NCBI RefSeq assembly: GCF_019204045.1
Contig: NZ_JAGSPC010000002.1
Coordinates: 78,327 to 142,326 of the forward strand
Length of the DNA: 64,000 nucleotides
Reading direction: 5' to 3'
Source: Erythrobacter crassostreae
GTDB lineage: Bacteria > Pseudomonadota > Alphaproteobacteria > Sphingomonadales > Sphingomonadaceae
Shown: positions 26,918 to 35,815 of the stretch, in pieces
How the letters are laid out: every line of letters begins with the position of its first letter
How positions within the stretch are numbered: position 1 is the first letter of the stretch
Notes under the pieces: model-generated
Databases searched by the model: none
Told to the model about the DNA's origin: nothing
The model's input: the letters and a program-made list of their open reading frames with translations, nothing else
Program-made: the position numbers and the translations under genes

Positions 26918-27778
26918 ATGGATACTCGGGATTGGCGAAACAAGGCGAGGTATTTCAACTATCAAGGGCATCAGATTGCCTATTGGCAAGGTGAGAATAC
27001 GAATTCGAAGCCGTTGTTGCTGGTGCACGGTTTCCCGACCTGCGCGTGGGATTGGGTTCCAGTTTGGGAAACGTTGCGCGCAGAACATCATCTGATCGCT
27101 TGCGATATGCTGGGATTTGGCCTCTCCGACAAACCGCGCTCAGGGTATTCGATCCACCAGCAAACCGGTATTCAAGAGGCACTGCTCGCGCATCTAAAGG
27201 TTAGCGAATTTGATGCTCTGGTTCATGATTATGGCGTGTCTGTCGGACAAGAACTTCTCGCCCGGCAGCAAGATGGTTCGGGCGCAGAGGGGCTTGGTAA
27301 AATGGTCTTTCTAAACGGCGGTATATTCCCCGATCAGCACCGCGCGCGGCCAATCCAGAAGCTTGGCGTGTCGCCGTTCGGCTTCCTGCTTGGCCTGCTG
27401 TTTAGCCGCAAGGGGTTTGGCAAGAGCTTTTCGGCGGTCTTCGGGCCAGACACTCAACCGACAGAGACTGAGCTTGACCAATTCTGGGAATTCATCAGCC
27501 ACAAGGGCGGCAACAAAATCACGCATAAGTTGCTGCATTACATCGCCGACAGGGTGACGCACAAAACGCGCTGGGAGGCCGCTCTCATCGCGGCACAAGA
27601 CAAGATCGGCCTCATCAACGGCGCACTTGATCCAGTGTCTGGCAAGCACGCCTACGATCGTTGGCGCACGACTGTGCCCAAAGCCCGTCACCACCTGATC
27701 GAAACCGTCGGGCATTACCCGCAAGTCGAAGCGCCGCGCGAAGTCGCTGCAAAAGCGCTCGAATGGCTCGAAGACTGA
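26918..27778 (+). CDS. Alpha/beta hydrolase with Asp nucleophile
   Basis: This 286-residue protein has LLVHGFPT (oxyanion region), CDMLGFGLSDKP, and VHDYGVS with nucleophile Asp104 in place of Ser. This puts it in the epoxide hydrolase/dehalogenase-like branch related to MEST. The acidic residue in GALDPVSG and His in VGHYPQ complete the triad. An AAGGTGATG region precedes ATG 26918. It is divergent from asd and convergent with the DPP-IV gene. Substrate is unknown. Confidence 0.78.
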   Translation: MDTRDWRNKARYFNYQGHQIAYWQGENTNSKPLLLVHGFPTCAWDWVPVWETLRAEHHLIACDMLGFGLSDKPRSGYSIHQQTGIQEALLAHLKVSEFDALVHDYGVSVGQELLARQQDGSGAEGLGKMVFLNGGIFPDQHRARPIQKLGVSPFGFLLGLLFSRKGFGKSFSAVFGPDTQPTETELDQFWEFISHKGGNKITHKLLHYIADRVTHKTRWEAALIAAQDKIGLINGALDPVSGKHAYDRWRTTVPKARHHLIETVGHYPQVEAPREVAAKALEWLED

Positions 27779-30001
27779 TTACTCCGGCGGAGTAACGCCG
27801 TGGCTTTCAAGGAAGCGGAAAATCGTGTTCCACAGATGCGGTGAGATTTTCTCGCCCGCCACACGGTGCGTGTACCCGGGATAGAGCATCATTTCGAACG
27901 GCACATTGCCTTCCTGAAGAACGCTGATCAGCTCTGACGAGTTTTCGAACACCACATTATCGTCCGCCATGCCGTGGATCAGCAGCATCGGATCGCTGAT
28001 CTTGGTTGCATCGGGGATGGCGCTGGCGGTTTCGTAAGCCTCCGGCACTACGCGCGGATCGCCCATAAAGCGTTCGGTATAATGCGTGTCATACAGCTCC
28101 CACTTGGTCACTGGCGCACCGGAGATACCAGCAGCATAAAGGCCGGGATCAGCCTGAAGCTGTTTGAGCGTCATGTATCCGCCGTATGACCAGCCATAAA
28201 GCGCGATTTTGTCACCATCGACATAATCGAGCGTCTTCAGAAACTCTGCGCCAACTTTCTGATCACGAACTTCGACACCGCCCATTGCGCGGTATAGTGG
28301 TTGTTCGAAATCGACGCCGCGATTGGCGGTTCCGCGATTGTCGAGAGCGAAATAGATGTAGCCTCTATCGACGACGGCCTGCGCGAGAGCACCGCCCCAC
28401 CCTTTGTCCACGATCTGCGGCCCGGGGCCGGAGTAATGGTAATAGAATACGGGGTACTTTTTACCCGCTTCCATCTCCGGTTTCAGCATCATGTAATGGA
28501 GATCGGTGCCGTCCTCAGCTTTTACCGTGCCGTATTCAGGCGCGACGTGGCTGGCGAGATATGGCGCGTATGGGTGGTCGACATTAAGAGCATTCTCTTC
28601 GACCCACGTCAGTCGTTCACCGCTGGTATCCGCAAGATAGCTTTGCGCAGGTTGATCGGTCTTGGAGCGCGTGACGTAAAGCGAGCGCCCTTTTCCATCC
28701 ATGCTGGCCGAATTCATATACTCCGCATCGGTGATCAATGTCGGGCGAGTTTCGCCGTCCAAGAATGTACGATAAATTTGCTGGGTCAGCACATTGTCAG
28801 TGCGCTGGAAGAACAGTTCACGGGTTTCCTGATTTACCCCGACAAGCGAAGTTGCCGGTGACGTACCGCTGGTAAGCTGCGTCCATTCGGTCCCGTCGAA
28901 ACGGTAGAACTGGCCATATCCGCTGCGCTCTGACCACCACAGCAAAGTACCATCCGACAGAAAGCGGTAGTTGTTGCTAAGATTGATCCAGTAGTCTTCG
29001 CGCGCGGCTTTCTCTGTGAACCATACTTCGCTCGCGCCCGTCGCAGGGTCAACTTTCAGCATATCGAGCACGGTCTGCTCGCGGTTCTGCCGCTGAACAT
29101 AAAGGTTGCCATCTGCGGCCCAGTTAACGCGCGCGATGTAGATGTCGGTTTCCTCACCGATATCGACCTTCACCTGATTTCCGCCATCGGGATCCATCAC
29201 GTAAAGTTCGACAATCGCATTGTCAGAACCGGCCACTGGATAGCGCTGATCGAACACTTTCGTCCCGGTCGCACCAATAGCTGCGCGGGTCACAATGCCG
29301 ACTGGGCTTTCATCTGTGCGCTGCACAGCGATACGCGTGTCAGTGCCATTCCACCAGTAACCGGTGAGGCGGCCCATTTCTTCCTGCGCGACGAACTCCG
29401 CTTCGCCCCAACGGATCGTATCGTCTTCTTTGGGAGTGATCGGAGCGGCTTCTTCGCCGACTTCGCCGACCCACAACTGACGATCACGCACAAACGACAC
29501 GAAACCGCCTTTGCTCGACAGCTTTGGGTTGAGCTCACTTTCCTCGGTATCAGTCAGGCGCTGAACGCTGCCATCCAGCTTTGCGAAATAGAGATCGCCA
29601 TCCAGCGGCACGAGCACGCCGGAGCCGTCGCTCGCCCATTGATAGGAAATAATTCCTTTGAGGTTTCCCACGCGCGCACGCTCGCGCTGCATCTTTTCGT
29701 CTTCGGAAAGCTCACGTCCCGTACCCAGCGCTTCGCTATCGACCAGCATAGTCCATTCGCCGCTTGAGACATCAAAGCCCCACAGGTCATAGCGATCACG
29801 GTCATCATCGCGGTTGCGCAGCAAGGTTAGATACCGGCCATCGGGAGAGAGTTTCGCCTGACGAGGGCTGGAGCCATCGAGTGATGGCGAAGCAAACACC
29901 CGCTCAAATGTCAGTTCTTTCGGCTCGCTCATTGTGTGATCATCCGCGATGGCAGGAGCGGACAGGACAACGGCAGCAGCGGCGAGAAGCGATAAGCGCA
30001 T
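27779..30001 (-). CDS. Exported S9 peptidase of the dipeptidyl peptidase IV type
   Basis: About 740 residues from ATG 30001, preceded by AAAGGGG. A Sec signal peptide ends near APAIADD. The N-terminal beta propeller contains SPDGRYLTLL repeats and an EEMGRLTGYWW segment typical of DPP-IV-like enzymes. The C-terminal hydrolase domain has GWSYGG (Ser605), HGMADD (Asp680 or Asp681) and GYTHR (His712). It likely removes dipeptides from peptides in the periplasm. The gene converges with the hydrolase at 26918 with no gap. Confidence 0.9.
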   Translation of the reverse strand: MRLSLLAAAAVVLSAPAIADDHTMSEPKELTFERVFASPSLDGSSPRQAKLSPDGRYLTLLRNRDDDRDRYDLWGFDVSSGEWTMLVDSEALGTGRELSEDEKMQRERARVGNLKGIISYQWASDGSGVLVPLDGDLYFAKLDGSVQRLTDTEESELNPKLSSKGGFVSFVRDRQLWVGEVGEEAAPITPKEDDTIRWGEAEFVAQEEMGRLTGYWWNGTDTRIAVQRTDESPVGIVTRAAIGATGTKVFDQRYPVAGSDNAIVELYVMDPDGGNQVKVDIGEETDIYIARVNWAADGNLYVQRQNREQTVLDMLKVDPATGASEVWFTEKAAREDYWINLSNNYRFLSDGTLLWWSERSGYGQFYRFDGTEWTQLTSGTSPATSLVGVNQETRELFFQRTDNVLTQQIYRTFLDGETRPTLITDAEYMNSASMDGKGRSLYVTRSKTDQPAQSYLADTSGERLTWVEENALNVDHPYAPYLASHVAPEYGTVKAEDGTDLHYMMLKPEMEAGKKYPVFYYHYSGPGPQIVDKGWGGALAQAVVDRGYIYFALDNRGTANRGVDFEQPLYRAMGGVEVRDQKVGAEFLKTLDYVDGDKIALYGWSYGGYMTLKQLQADPGLYAAGISGAPVTKWELYDTHYTERFMGDPRVVPEAYETASAIPDATKISDPMLLIHGMADDNVVFENSSELISVLQEGNVPFEMMLYPGYTHRVAGEKISPHLWNTIFRFLESHGVTPPE

Positions 30002-30090
30002 TTCAAGGATAGCCCCTTTGAATTCAAAATGTGCCGCACTCCTCGCAATCGCGCCGCCGCAATGCAAGCCCGCGCGCCCTACCAACCACG

Positions 30091-30120
30091 AAAAAGGGCG
30101 GCTCCCGCAGGAACCGCCCT
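30091..30120 (-). terminator. Intrinsic terminator after rplS
   Basis: On the minus strand, AGGGCGGTTCC (30120-30110) pairs with the downstream GGAGCCGCCCT (30105-30095), with one A-G or C-A mismatch allowed, and runs into a T-run at 30095-30091. It closes the ffh-to-rplS operon. The stem AGGGCGG...CCGCCCT recurs at 42427-42452. Confidence 0.8.
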
Positions 30121-30142
30121 CTCAAATTCGCTATTGCGTGAC

Positions 30143-30511
30143 TTAGCTCTTTGGAGCGTTTTCCCGGCGTTCCGCGATACGCGCACGCTTACCAGTGCGA
30201 CCACGCAGATAGTAAAGCTTCGCACGGCGCACGACACCGCGGCGAACCACGGTGATGCTGTCGACGATTGGCGCGTAAAGCGGGAACACACGTTCCACAC
30301 CTTCGCCAAAGCTCATTTTGCGGACGGTGAAGTTGCTGTTGATGCTGCGGTTAGAGCGCGCAATCACAACGCCTTCAAAGTTCTGAATACGCTCACGCGT
30401 ACCTTCAATAACCTTCACGCCGACGCGCACTGTGTCGCCAGCCTGAAACTCAGGAATATCTTTGTTTGCTTTGCCGATTTCTTCGGCTTCGATTTGCTGG
30501 ATCAGGTTCAC
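30143..30511 (-). CDS. rplS: 50S ribosomal protein L19
   Basis: This 122-residue protein starts [13 protein letters not shown] and has the core [19 protein letters not shown] and [19 protein letters not shown] of L19. The start is GTG 30511 and overlaps the trmD stop (GTGA), so translation is coupled to trmD. It is followed by an intrinsic terminator at 30091-30120. Confidence 0.95.
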   Translation of the reverse strand: MNLIQQIEAEEIGKANKDIPEFQAGDTVRVGVKVIEGTRERIQNFEGVVIARSNRSINSNFTVRKMSFGEGVERVFPLYAPIVDSITVVRRGVVRRAKLYYLRGRTGKRARIAERRENAPKS

Positions 30512-31257
30512 TGGTCCGGTCCTTTTTCTTTTCGCCGCGCGCCAGAGGCAGACTGGTCCCGAACGCTGTTATAGCGTTCCCAAAGGTCCGGCCTGCGTAA
30601 CCTAGTGTCGGTTTCAGACTGTAGCTTTCGCCAAGCATCAACCTTCGCATGATCCCCAGATCGCAGCACTTCGGGGATCGTGCGCCCTTCCCATTCTTGA
30701 GGTCGGGTATATTGCGGATATTCAAGGAGACCGTCTTCAAACGATTCCTCGGTTCCACTAGAAGCCGCGCCCATTACGCCGGGAAGCAGCCGAATGCAAG
30801 CATCAAGTATGGCAATCGCCGCCGTTTCACCGCCGGAAAGGACGATGTCGGCAAGGCTGACCTGCTCGATCTGAGGCCGAGCTTCAAATAACCGTTCATC
30901 AAAACCCTCAAACCGTCCGCACAGCAGCGTCACGCCGGAGCCAGCAGCAATCTCGCGAATGCGGTCCTGAGTGATCGGCTTCCCGCGCGGCGTCATGGCA
31001 AGGATCGGGGCGTTCGGTTGGCGCTCGATAGCATGATCGACGCCGCGCCCAAGAACATCGCACTTAAGCACCATCCCTGCCCCGCCGCCCGACGGAGGGG
31101 AGTCGACATTCTTGTGCTTGTCCAAAGCAAAGTCGCGCATCTGGATCGTCTCGCAAGTCCAATTCCCGCGTTCGAGCGCCTTACCCGCAAGGGATTGGCC
31201 GAGCGAGCCGGGGAACATCTCTGGGTAGAGGGTGAGGATTTGAGCGGCGAAGGTCAT
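30508..31257 (-). CDS. trmD: tRNA (guanine-N1)-methyltransferase
   Basis: This 249-residue SPOUT methyltransferase has the AdoMet-binding knot regions [19 protein letters not shown] and [11 protein letters not shown] that mark TrmD, which methylates G37 of tRNAs. A C-terminal basic tail ends RRKEKGPDQ. Its ATG overlaps the stop of a small membrane protein gene (ATGA) and its stop overlaps the rplS start (GTGA). Confidence 0.95.
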   Translation of the reverse strand: MTFAAQILTLYPEMFPGSLGQSLAGKALERGNWTCETIQMRDFALDKHKNVDSPPSGGGAGMVLKCDVLGRGVDHAIERQPNAPILAMTPRGKPITQDRIREIAAGSGVTLLCGRFEGFDERLFEARPQIEQVSLADIVLSGGETAAIAILDACIRLLPGVMGAASSGTEESFEDGLLEYPQYTRPQEWEGRTIPEVLRSGDHAKVDAWRKLQSETDTRLRRPDLWERYNSVRDQSASGARRKEKGPDQ

Positions 31258-31535
31258 TTCTTGAAATGACCGAGAAATACAGCTGCGATACTACTGCTCA
31301 GGATTACGCCGCCAAGAGCGAAGAAAACGACAGGTCGGATGAAGGGCCACCATCCGAAATCGCATGCGCCGCCAAGGCAGTCCAAAGCAGTCAAGTAGCC
31401 GAAAAACGAAACCAGCAGAAGCGACGGAGCGAACAGCATCGAATAGAACTGAGGGAGTCCAGCCTTGGCCAAGAGCAATCCAGCCAGATAAGTCAGCACA
31501 AAAGTCAAAAGCAGAGTGGCCGCTAAACCAAGCAT
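31254..31535 (-). CDS. Small three-TM membrane protein in the trmD operon
   Basis: This 93-residue hydrophobic protein has about three membrane segments (4-24, 34-52, 66-85) with two cysteines in LDCLGGACDFG. It is not a member of any family I recognise. Its stop overlaps the trmD start (ATGA), so it is translated as part of the ribosomal operon. It follows the nitrilase gene by eight bases. A link to translation is not evident. Confidence 0.6.
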   Translation of the reverse strand: MLGLAATLLLTFVLTYLAGLLLAKAGLPQFYSMLFAPSLLLVSFFGYLTALDCLGGACDFGWWPFIRPVVFFALGGVILSSSIAAVFLGHFKK

Positions 31536-31542
31536 GTCAATA

Positions 31543-32493
31543 TCATCCCCAATTCACCCCATCCTTAGCCCGCGTATCAACATTGAGTTCAAACACATCA
31601 GGCCGCGAATAGTGGCCATCCGTGTCAAGGCTCGCCAGCGCGCCGCCGATTTCGCTTAGGTCCAACTCCGCGTGGAGGGTTTCTTCACCCTCGCCAGCCT
31701 GCGCAATCACTCGCGCATCGGGCGCGATTATCATCGATCCGCCTTGGTTCAGCTGCTCGCCTTCAATGGCGTTGAACAGCGCGAGTGCATCGGCGTTGCC
31801 ACCAACCCGCTCCAGCCCGTCAAACAGATCATCACGGTGCTGAACCAGCCCTGCGGCGAGCACAAAACAGCGTCCTTCCATCGCATAGTGCCGCGACGCT
31901 ATCGCGTATTCTTCGCGCACAGTCGGCCATGCGGCGACGTGCAGCGTCTCGCCCAGATTGTGCATCGCGGCCCGCGCGAGCGGCATCCAGTGCTCCCAGC
32001 AGATCAAATTTCCTGCGCGGCCCCACTCCGCCTGATGCACGCCCAGCGTCGAACCATCGCCGCGCATCCAGATCAGCCGTTCGCCATGTGTCGGCACCAG
32101 CTTGCGGTGGTCCAGCGGCGCTTCGCCTGGACGGAACATCAATTGATTGTTGTAAAGGCTCTGGCGCACCCGTTCATGCGCACCGAGCGAGATACACGCG
32201 CCGGTCTCATCGCACAGCTCCTGCAATGGCAGCAGCCGTTCGTCATTCGGCACAATCGCCTGTTCCAGCATGATCGCGTGGAGCGCCTTGCTTCCCGGAT
32301 GATCCCACAGCGCCGCGCCCGGAGCCTCATCCAGCCACAGCGGATATCCGCCCAGAAACGTCTCGCCAAATGCCACAAACTGCGCGCCGCCATCCATGGC
32401 TTCGCGGGCGAGACGCACCGCCTTCTCAATACCACCGGCAAAATCCAGCGGGATAGACGCGGCTTGGCAAATGGCAACTTTGAGTGTGGTCAT
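31543..32493 (-). CDS. Nitrilase
   Basis: This 316-residue carbon-nitrogen hydrolase has the triad Glu44 (FGETFLGGYP), Lys131 (DHRKLVPTHGERL) and Cys165 (NLICWEHW). The CWEH form around the Cys and the GGYP segment match true nitrilases, which turn nitriles into acids and ammonia, rather than amidases. It is cytoplasmic. It lies four bases after rimM and is inserted in the conserved rimM-trmD order. Confidence 0.85.
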   Translation of the reverse strand: MTTLKVAICQAASIPLDFAGGIEKAVRLAREAMDGGAQFVAFGETFLGGYPLWLDEAPGAALWDHPGSKALHAIMLEQAIVPNDERLLPLQELCDETGACISLGAHERVRQSLYNNQLMFRPGEAPLDHRKLVPTHGERLIWMRGDGSTLGVHQAEWGRAGNLICWEHWMPLARAAMHNLGETLHVAAWPTVREEYAIASRHYAMEGRCFVLAAGLVQHRDDLFDGLERVGGNADALALFNAIEGEQLNQGGSMIIAPDARVIAQAGEGEETLHAELDLSEIGGALASLDTDGHYSRPDVFELNVDTRAKDGVNWG

Positions 32494-32497
32494 TTGC

Positions 32498-33028
32498 TCA
32501 GTCTTCCGCGAAATCAGCGGCTATCACAAGCCTTGTCACATCCCATTCGATGACCGCTGCATCGGTCATCGGAACCATGAACGTCTTCATGCCTTTCGCA
32601 GGCACCGGATCTTTCTCGATCTCGATCACGTCAGTGGCGCCGAAATTCTGAATTGCGATCAGTTTGCCGACTTTGCTGCCAGTGTCTGTAACCACAGAGA
32701 GGCCAATCAGATCAGCGTGATAGTACTCACCGGTTTCAAGCGGAGGTAATTCCTCGCGCGAAACGGTCAAAACGCTACCGCGCATTTTCTCTGCATCGGT
32801 GCGTCCGGAACATTCGGCAAAGCGCGCAACCGCGCCGCCTTTATTGTCTGAGCGGATTTTCTTGAGCGTTAGCTCCCCGCCCGTATCGCGGACGATGAAA
32901 GTGCTGTGCGCGGAGAGCGCCTCGACGCCCTCCCCGAACAATTTGAGGCGAACCTCTCCCGAAACACCGTGCGCACCAGTGACCGCGGCAAGTTCCAAGG
33001 TCTGGCGCGCATCGTTGTTTTCAGGCAT
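32498..33028 (-). CDS. rimM: 16S rRNA maturation factor RimM
   Basis: This 176-residue protein has the N-terminal barrel ELAAVTGAHGVSGEVRL and the C-terminal PRC-barrel segment YYHADLIGLSVV, as in RimM, which helps mature the 30S head by binding S19. It lies nine bases after rpsP. The position between rpsP and trmD is conserved. Confidence 0.93.
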   Translation of the reverse strand: MPENNDARQTLELAAVTGAHGVSGEVRLKLFGEGVEALSAHSTFIVRDTGGELTLKKIRSDNKGGAVARFAECSGRTDAEKMRGSVLTVSREELPPLETGEYYHADLIGLSVVTDTGSKVGKLIAIQNFGATDVIEIEKDPVPAKGMKTFMVPMTDAAVIEWDVTRLVIAADFAED

Positions 33029-33037
33029 TTGAGCGGC

Positions 33038-33568
33038 TTACTCGCTCTTTTCTTCGGCAGCGTCATCAGCAGCAGCTTCTTCGGCTGGCGCTTCTTCGGT
33101 TGCAGCTTCTTCAGCCGGAGCCTCGTCTGCAGGCGCTTCTTCTGCAGCAGGTTCTTCTGCTGGCGCTTCGGCTGCTGCCTTGGCTTCTTCTTCCGCGGCC
33201 TTCTTGGCTTCTTCTTCAGCTTCCTTAGCGGCTACGGCCTTTTCAGCCTTCTCTTCAGCGCGCTCAGTCGCTTTTTCGCCCGGCTTGCCTTTGTTCGGGT
33301 TGTTGCGGGCTTCGCGCTCAAGAATGCCAGCAGCATCGAGGAAACGAAGAACCCGGTCCGATGGTGTCGCGCCAACGCCGAGCCAGTATTTGGCGCGGTC
33401 TTCGTCAAGCTTCACGCGGTTTTCATCGTCCTTGGCGAGCAGCGGGTTATAGGTGCCGATCTGCTCAAGATATTTGCCGTCACGCGGGCTGCGCGAGTCG
33501 GATACGACGATGCGATAGTATGGACGTTTCTTTGCGCCACCGCGCGAAAGCCGGATTGCTACTGCCAT
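33038..33568 (-). CDS. rpsP: 30S ribosomal protein S16 with long charged tail
   Basis: The first about 85 residues ([20 protein letters not shown], then [10 protein letters not shown] and [12 protein letters not shown]) are a full S16. The gene continues to 176 residues, about twice the normal size. Residues 95-132 form a Lys/Glu/Ala-rich likely helix, and 133-170 are imperfect Ala/Glu/Pro repeats (EAPAEE, EAPADE, EAPAEE). The stretch reads in frame without stops. Extended S16 tails occur in some alphaproteobacteria, but this one is long. It lies between ffh and rimM. Confidence 0.93.
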   Translation of the reverse strand: MAVAIRLSRGGAKKRPYYRIVVSDSRSPRDGKYLEQIGTYNPLLAKDDENRVKLDEDRAKYWLGVGATPSDRVLRFLDAAGILEREARNNPNKGKPGEKATERAEEKAEKAVAAKEAEEEAKKAAEEEAKAAAEAPAEEPAAEEAPADEAPAEEAATEEAPAEEAAADDAAEEKSE

Positions 33569-33620
33569 TTGAAATTACCTTTCGAGTGTAAATATCTGTA
33601 ATTGCGTTAATTATTGGATT

Positions 33621-35066
33621 CTATTTCTTCGGACCGCCGAGGCCGGGAAGCCCGCCGGGCATGCCGCCGCCCGGTCCGCCAAGGCCGCCCATCCCGCCAC
33701 CGGGACCGCCCATTCCTGGCATCCCACCGCCTCCAAACATGGCCGCGAGGCCTTTGAGGCCGCCCATTTTCTTGATCTGCTTCATGGCGCGGCCCATTTC
33801 CTGATGCATTTTCAGCACCTTGTTGACCGTCTGGATATCCGTGCCGCTGCCCGCCGCAACGCGCTTTTTACGCTTGGCGTTCATCAGTTTTGGAAATGCG
33901 CGCTCTTTGGCCGTCATCGAACCGATGATCGCATCCATGTGGAGCAACACCTTGTCGTCCATGTTGGAGGCTTCCATCGCGGCCTTGGCCTTCTTCATGC
34001 CGGGCATCATGCCGGCAAGCATGCCGAGACCGCCCATATTCTGCATCTGCTTCAACTGCATACGAAGATCGTTAAGGTCGAACTTGCCCTTCTCGAAATT
34101 CTTCGCGAGCTGCTCGGCATCTTCTTCCTTGATCGTCGCAGCGGCCTTTTCGACCAAGCTGACAACATCACCCATGCCGAGGATACGGTCAGCAACCGAT
34201 CCCGGGCGGAAAGCTTCGATTGCGTCAAGTTTCTCGCCAGTGCCGGCAAACTTGATCGGTTTACCTGTAACAGCACGCATCGAAAGCGCGGCCCCGCCGC
34301 GTGCATCGCCGTCCATTCGCGTGAGAACAACACCGGTAAGCGGAACTTCATTGGTAAAGCTTTGCGCGACATTGACGGCATCTTGACCCGTCAGACTGTC
34401 GACAACCAGCAGCACTTCCGTGGGGGTCGAAACTTGGCTGACAGCCTTCATTTCGGCCATCAAAGCTTCGTCTACGTGCAAACGTCCAGCGGTATCGAGC
34501 AGAAGAACGTCGAAATTTTGAAGCTTCGCCGATTCCATTGCGCGTCGTGCAATATCAACAGGTTGCTGGCCATCAACGATGGGAAGTGTGGAAACGTCCA
34601 CTTGCTCGCCAAGCACAGCAAGCTGCTCCTGCGCCGCCGGACGATTGACATCGAGCGAGGCCATCATGGCTTTCTTGCCATGCTTTTCGCGAAGCATTTT
34701 GCCGAGTTTGGCAGTCGTAGTCGTCTTACCAGAGCCTTGCAGACCCACCATCATGATCACGATTGGTGGCTTCGCTTCGAGGGTTAGCCCTTCGACTTCG
34801 TGTCCGCCGAGGGTCTCAACAAGTTCGTCATGAACGATTTTGACGACTTGTTGGCCAGGGCTGACCGCTTTGAGGACTTCCTGACCGATCGCCTTTTCAG
34901 TGACCGCGTCGATAAAGCGGCGGGCAACCGGCAGCGCCACGTCAGCTTCAAGCAACGCGATCCGCACTTCGCGCATCGCATCGCGAACGTCTTGCTCTTT
35001 AAGCGCACCGCGACCTTTGAGCTTGTCAAAGACGCCGCCTAAGCGGTCGGACAAATTGTCAAACAT
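33621..35066 (-). CDS. ffh: Signal recognition particle protein Ffh
   Basis: About 481 residues from ATG 35066 (MFDNLSDRLGGVFDKL). A frame to 35084 would add six residues. The N domain is followed by a GTPase domain with GLQGSGKTTT, LDTAGRLHVD and the GTGEKLDAIE closing loop. A Met-rich M domain follows. The last about 35 residues are a Gly/Met/Pro tail (GGMPGMGG repeats), common in alphaproteobacterial Ffh. Ffh binds signal sequences and 4.5S RNA for co-translational membrane targeting. Confidence 0.95.
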   Translation of the reverse strand: MFDNLSDRLGGVFDKLKGRGALKEQDVRDAMREVRIALLEADVALPVARRFIDAVTEKAIGQEVLKAVSPGQQVVKIVHDELVETLGGHEVEGLTLEAKPPIVIMMVGLQGSGKTTTTAKLGKMLREKHGKKAMMASLDVNRPAAQEQLAVLGEQVDVSTLPIVDGQQPVDIARRAMESAKLQNFDVLLLDTAGRLHVDEALMAEMKAVSQVSTPTEVLLVVDSLTGQDAVNVAQSFTNEVPLTGVVLTRMDGDARGGAALSMRAVTGKPIKFAGTGEKLDAIEAFRPGSVADRILGMGDVVSLVEKAAATIKEEDAEQLAKNFEKGKFDLNDLRMQLKQMQNMGGLGMLAGMMPGMKKAKAAMEASNMDDKVLLHMDAIIGSMTAKERAFPKLMNAKRKKRVAAGSGTDIQTVNKVLKMHQEMGRAMKQIKKMGGLKGLAAMFGGGGMPGMGGPGGGMGGLGGPGGGMPGGLPGLGGPKK

Positions 35067-35126
35067 CGTCTTCAACTCCCTCATGCCAGCGGCGGCACGA
35101 ATTTTTGTCTGGTCGCCTCCCGAACC

Positions 35127-35149
35127 GAAAAAGTGCTGTTCACTTTTTC
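35127..35149 (-). terminator. AT-rich hairpin between tRNA-Ala and ffh
   Basis: GAAAAAGTG (35127-35135) pairs perfectly with CACTTTTTC (35141-35149) around a five-base loop. Read on the minus strand it lies after the tRNA and has T's in its 3' arm, so it could end or process the tRNA transcript ahead of ffh. No long T-run follows. Confidence 0.4.
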
Positions 35150-35247
35150 TGGGAAACTCCCGTAAACGCGAAAAACGCCGGCGAACGAAACCTCGTTGGC
35201 CAGCGTGCGGAGCTCTTACTTAGAATTCCGACTTCAATATGGTTCGA

Positions 35248-35323
35248 TGGTGGAGCCTAGCGGGATCGAACCGCTGACCTCAACACTGCCAGTGTTGCGC
35301 TCTCCCAGCTGAGCTAAGGCCCC
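35248..35323 (-). tRNA. tRNA-Ala (anticodon GGC)
   Basis: The minus strand reads GGGGCCTTAGCTCAGC... and folds as a 76-base tRNA. The acceptor stem GGGGCCT pairs with the 3' GGCTCC plus A73, and the D arm GCTC/GAGC closes. The anticodon stem CAACA/TGTTG has the loop CTGGCAG, so the anticodon is GGC. The T arm is GCGGTTCGATCCCGC. CCA is encoded (35250-35248). Ends are supported by the stems. Confidence 0.95.
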
Positions 35324-35416
35324 ATCTCATCGATTTTGGCCTTACCAAAGATAAGACCGAACCCTGCTATCGCAAGGAGGTGGCCGTTTATGGCCGCCCC
35401 CTGCGAAACGCAAGAA

Positions 35417-35761
35417 TTAATTCTCGTGATCGTCGTCGTCGCCTTTGCCCTTGGAAACGCCAAGGTCATCGTCGCCGCCCAGATCAATATCATTATCTGG
35501 CGAATCTTCTTCATCGTCGATATTCTCGACGTCTTTCAGCTCATCATCCTCGTCGTCGCCCGACAGGTCTGAATCCGCCTCACCGTCTTTCTTTTTCTTG
35601 GCATCATCAAACGGGATAGGCTGCTTCGATTTCAGGACCGGCTCAGGGTACCATTCTTCGCCGCACTCAATGCAGGTAGCCGGTTCATCTTTACCGAGGT
35701 CGTAAAAACGCTCTCCGCATTTTGGGCAGGTACGCTTGGTACCCCATTCTGGCTTAGCCAT
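35417..35761 (-). CDS. FYDLN-acid (TIGR02300) family protein
   Basis: About 114 residues from ATG 35761 (MAKPEWGTKRTC). The N-terminal 45 residues hold a zinc ribbon with two CxxC pairs (TCPKCG and TCIECG) and the FYDLG motif that gives the family its name. The rest is highly acidic (long Asp/Glu runs). This family is specific to alphaproteobacteria and its function is unknown. It diverges from aroA and is followed on the same strand by tRNA-Ala. Confidence 0.88.
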   Translation of the reverse strand: MAKPEWGTKRTCPKCGERFYDLGKDEPATCIECGEEWYPEPVLKSKQPIPFDDAKKKKDGEADSDLSGDDEDDELKDVENIDDEEDSPDNDIDLGGDDDLGVSKGKGDDDDHEN

Positions 35762-35815
35762 TCTCACACAATCCTTAGTCTTGCCCGATCAGCGTGCCGG
35801 GCGAATGTCTCTGAT

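Noticed and set aside
33060..33180. Short direct repeats that could be a CRISPR or satellite
   Set aside because: The repeat units are irregular, lack spacers and code in frame for the Ala/Glu/Pro tail of S16.
33804..34787. 327-codon plus-strand frame opposite ffh
   Set aside because: It is antisense to a clear Ffh GTPase gene and has no recognisable domain.
35127..35149. Possible 4.5S SRP RNA next to ffh
   Set aside because: The hairpin is only 23 bases and lacks the conserved SRP tetraloop and internal loops.
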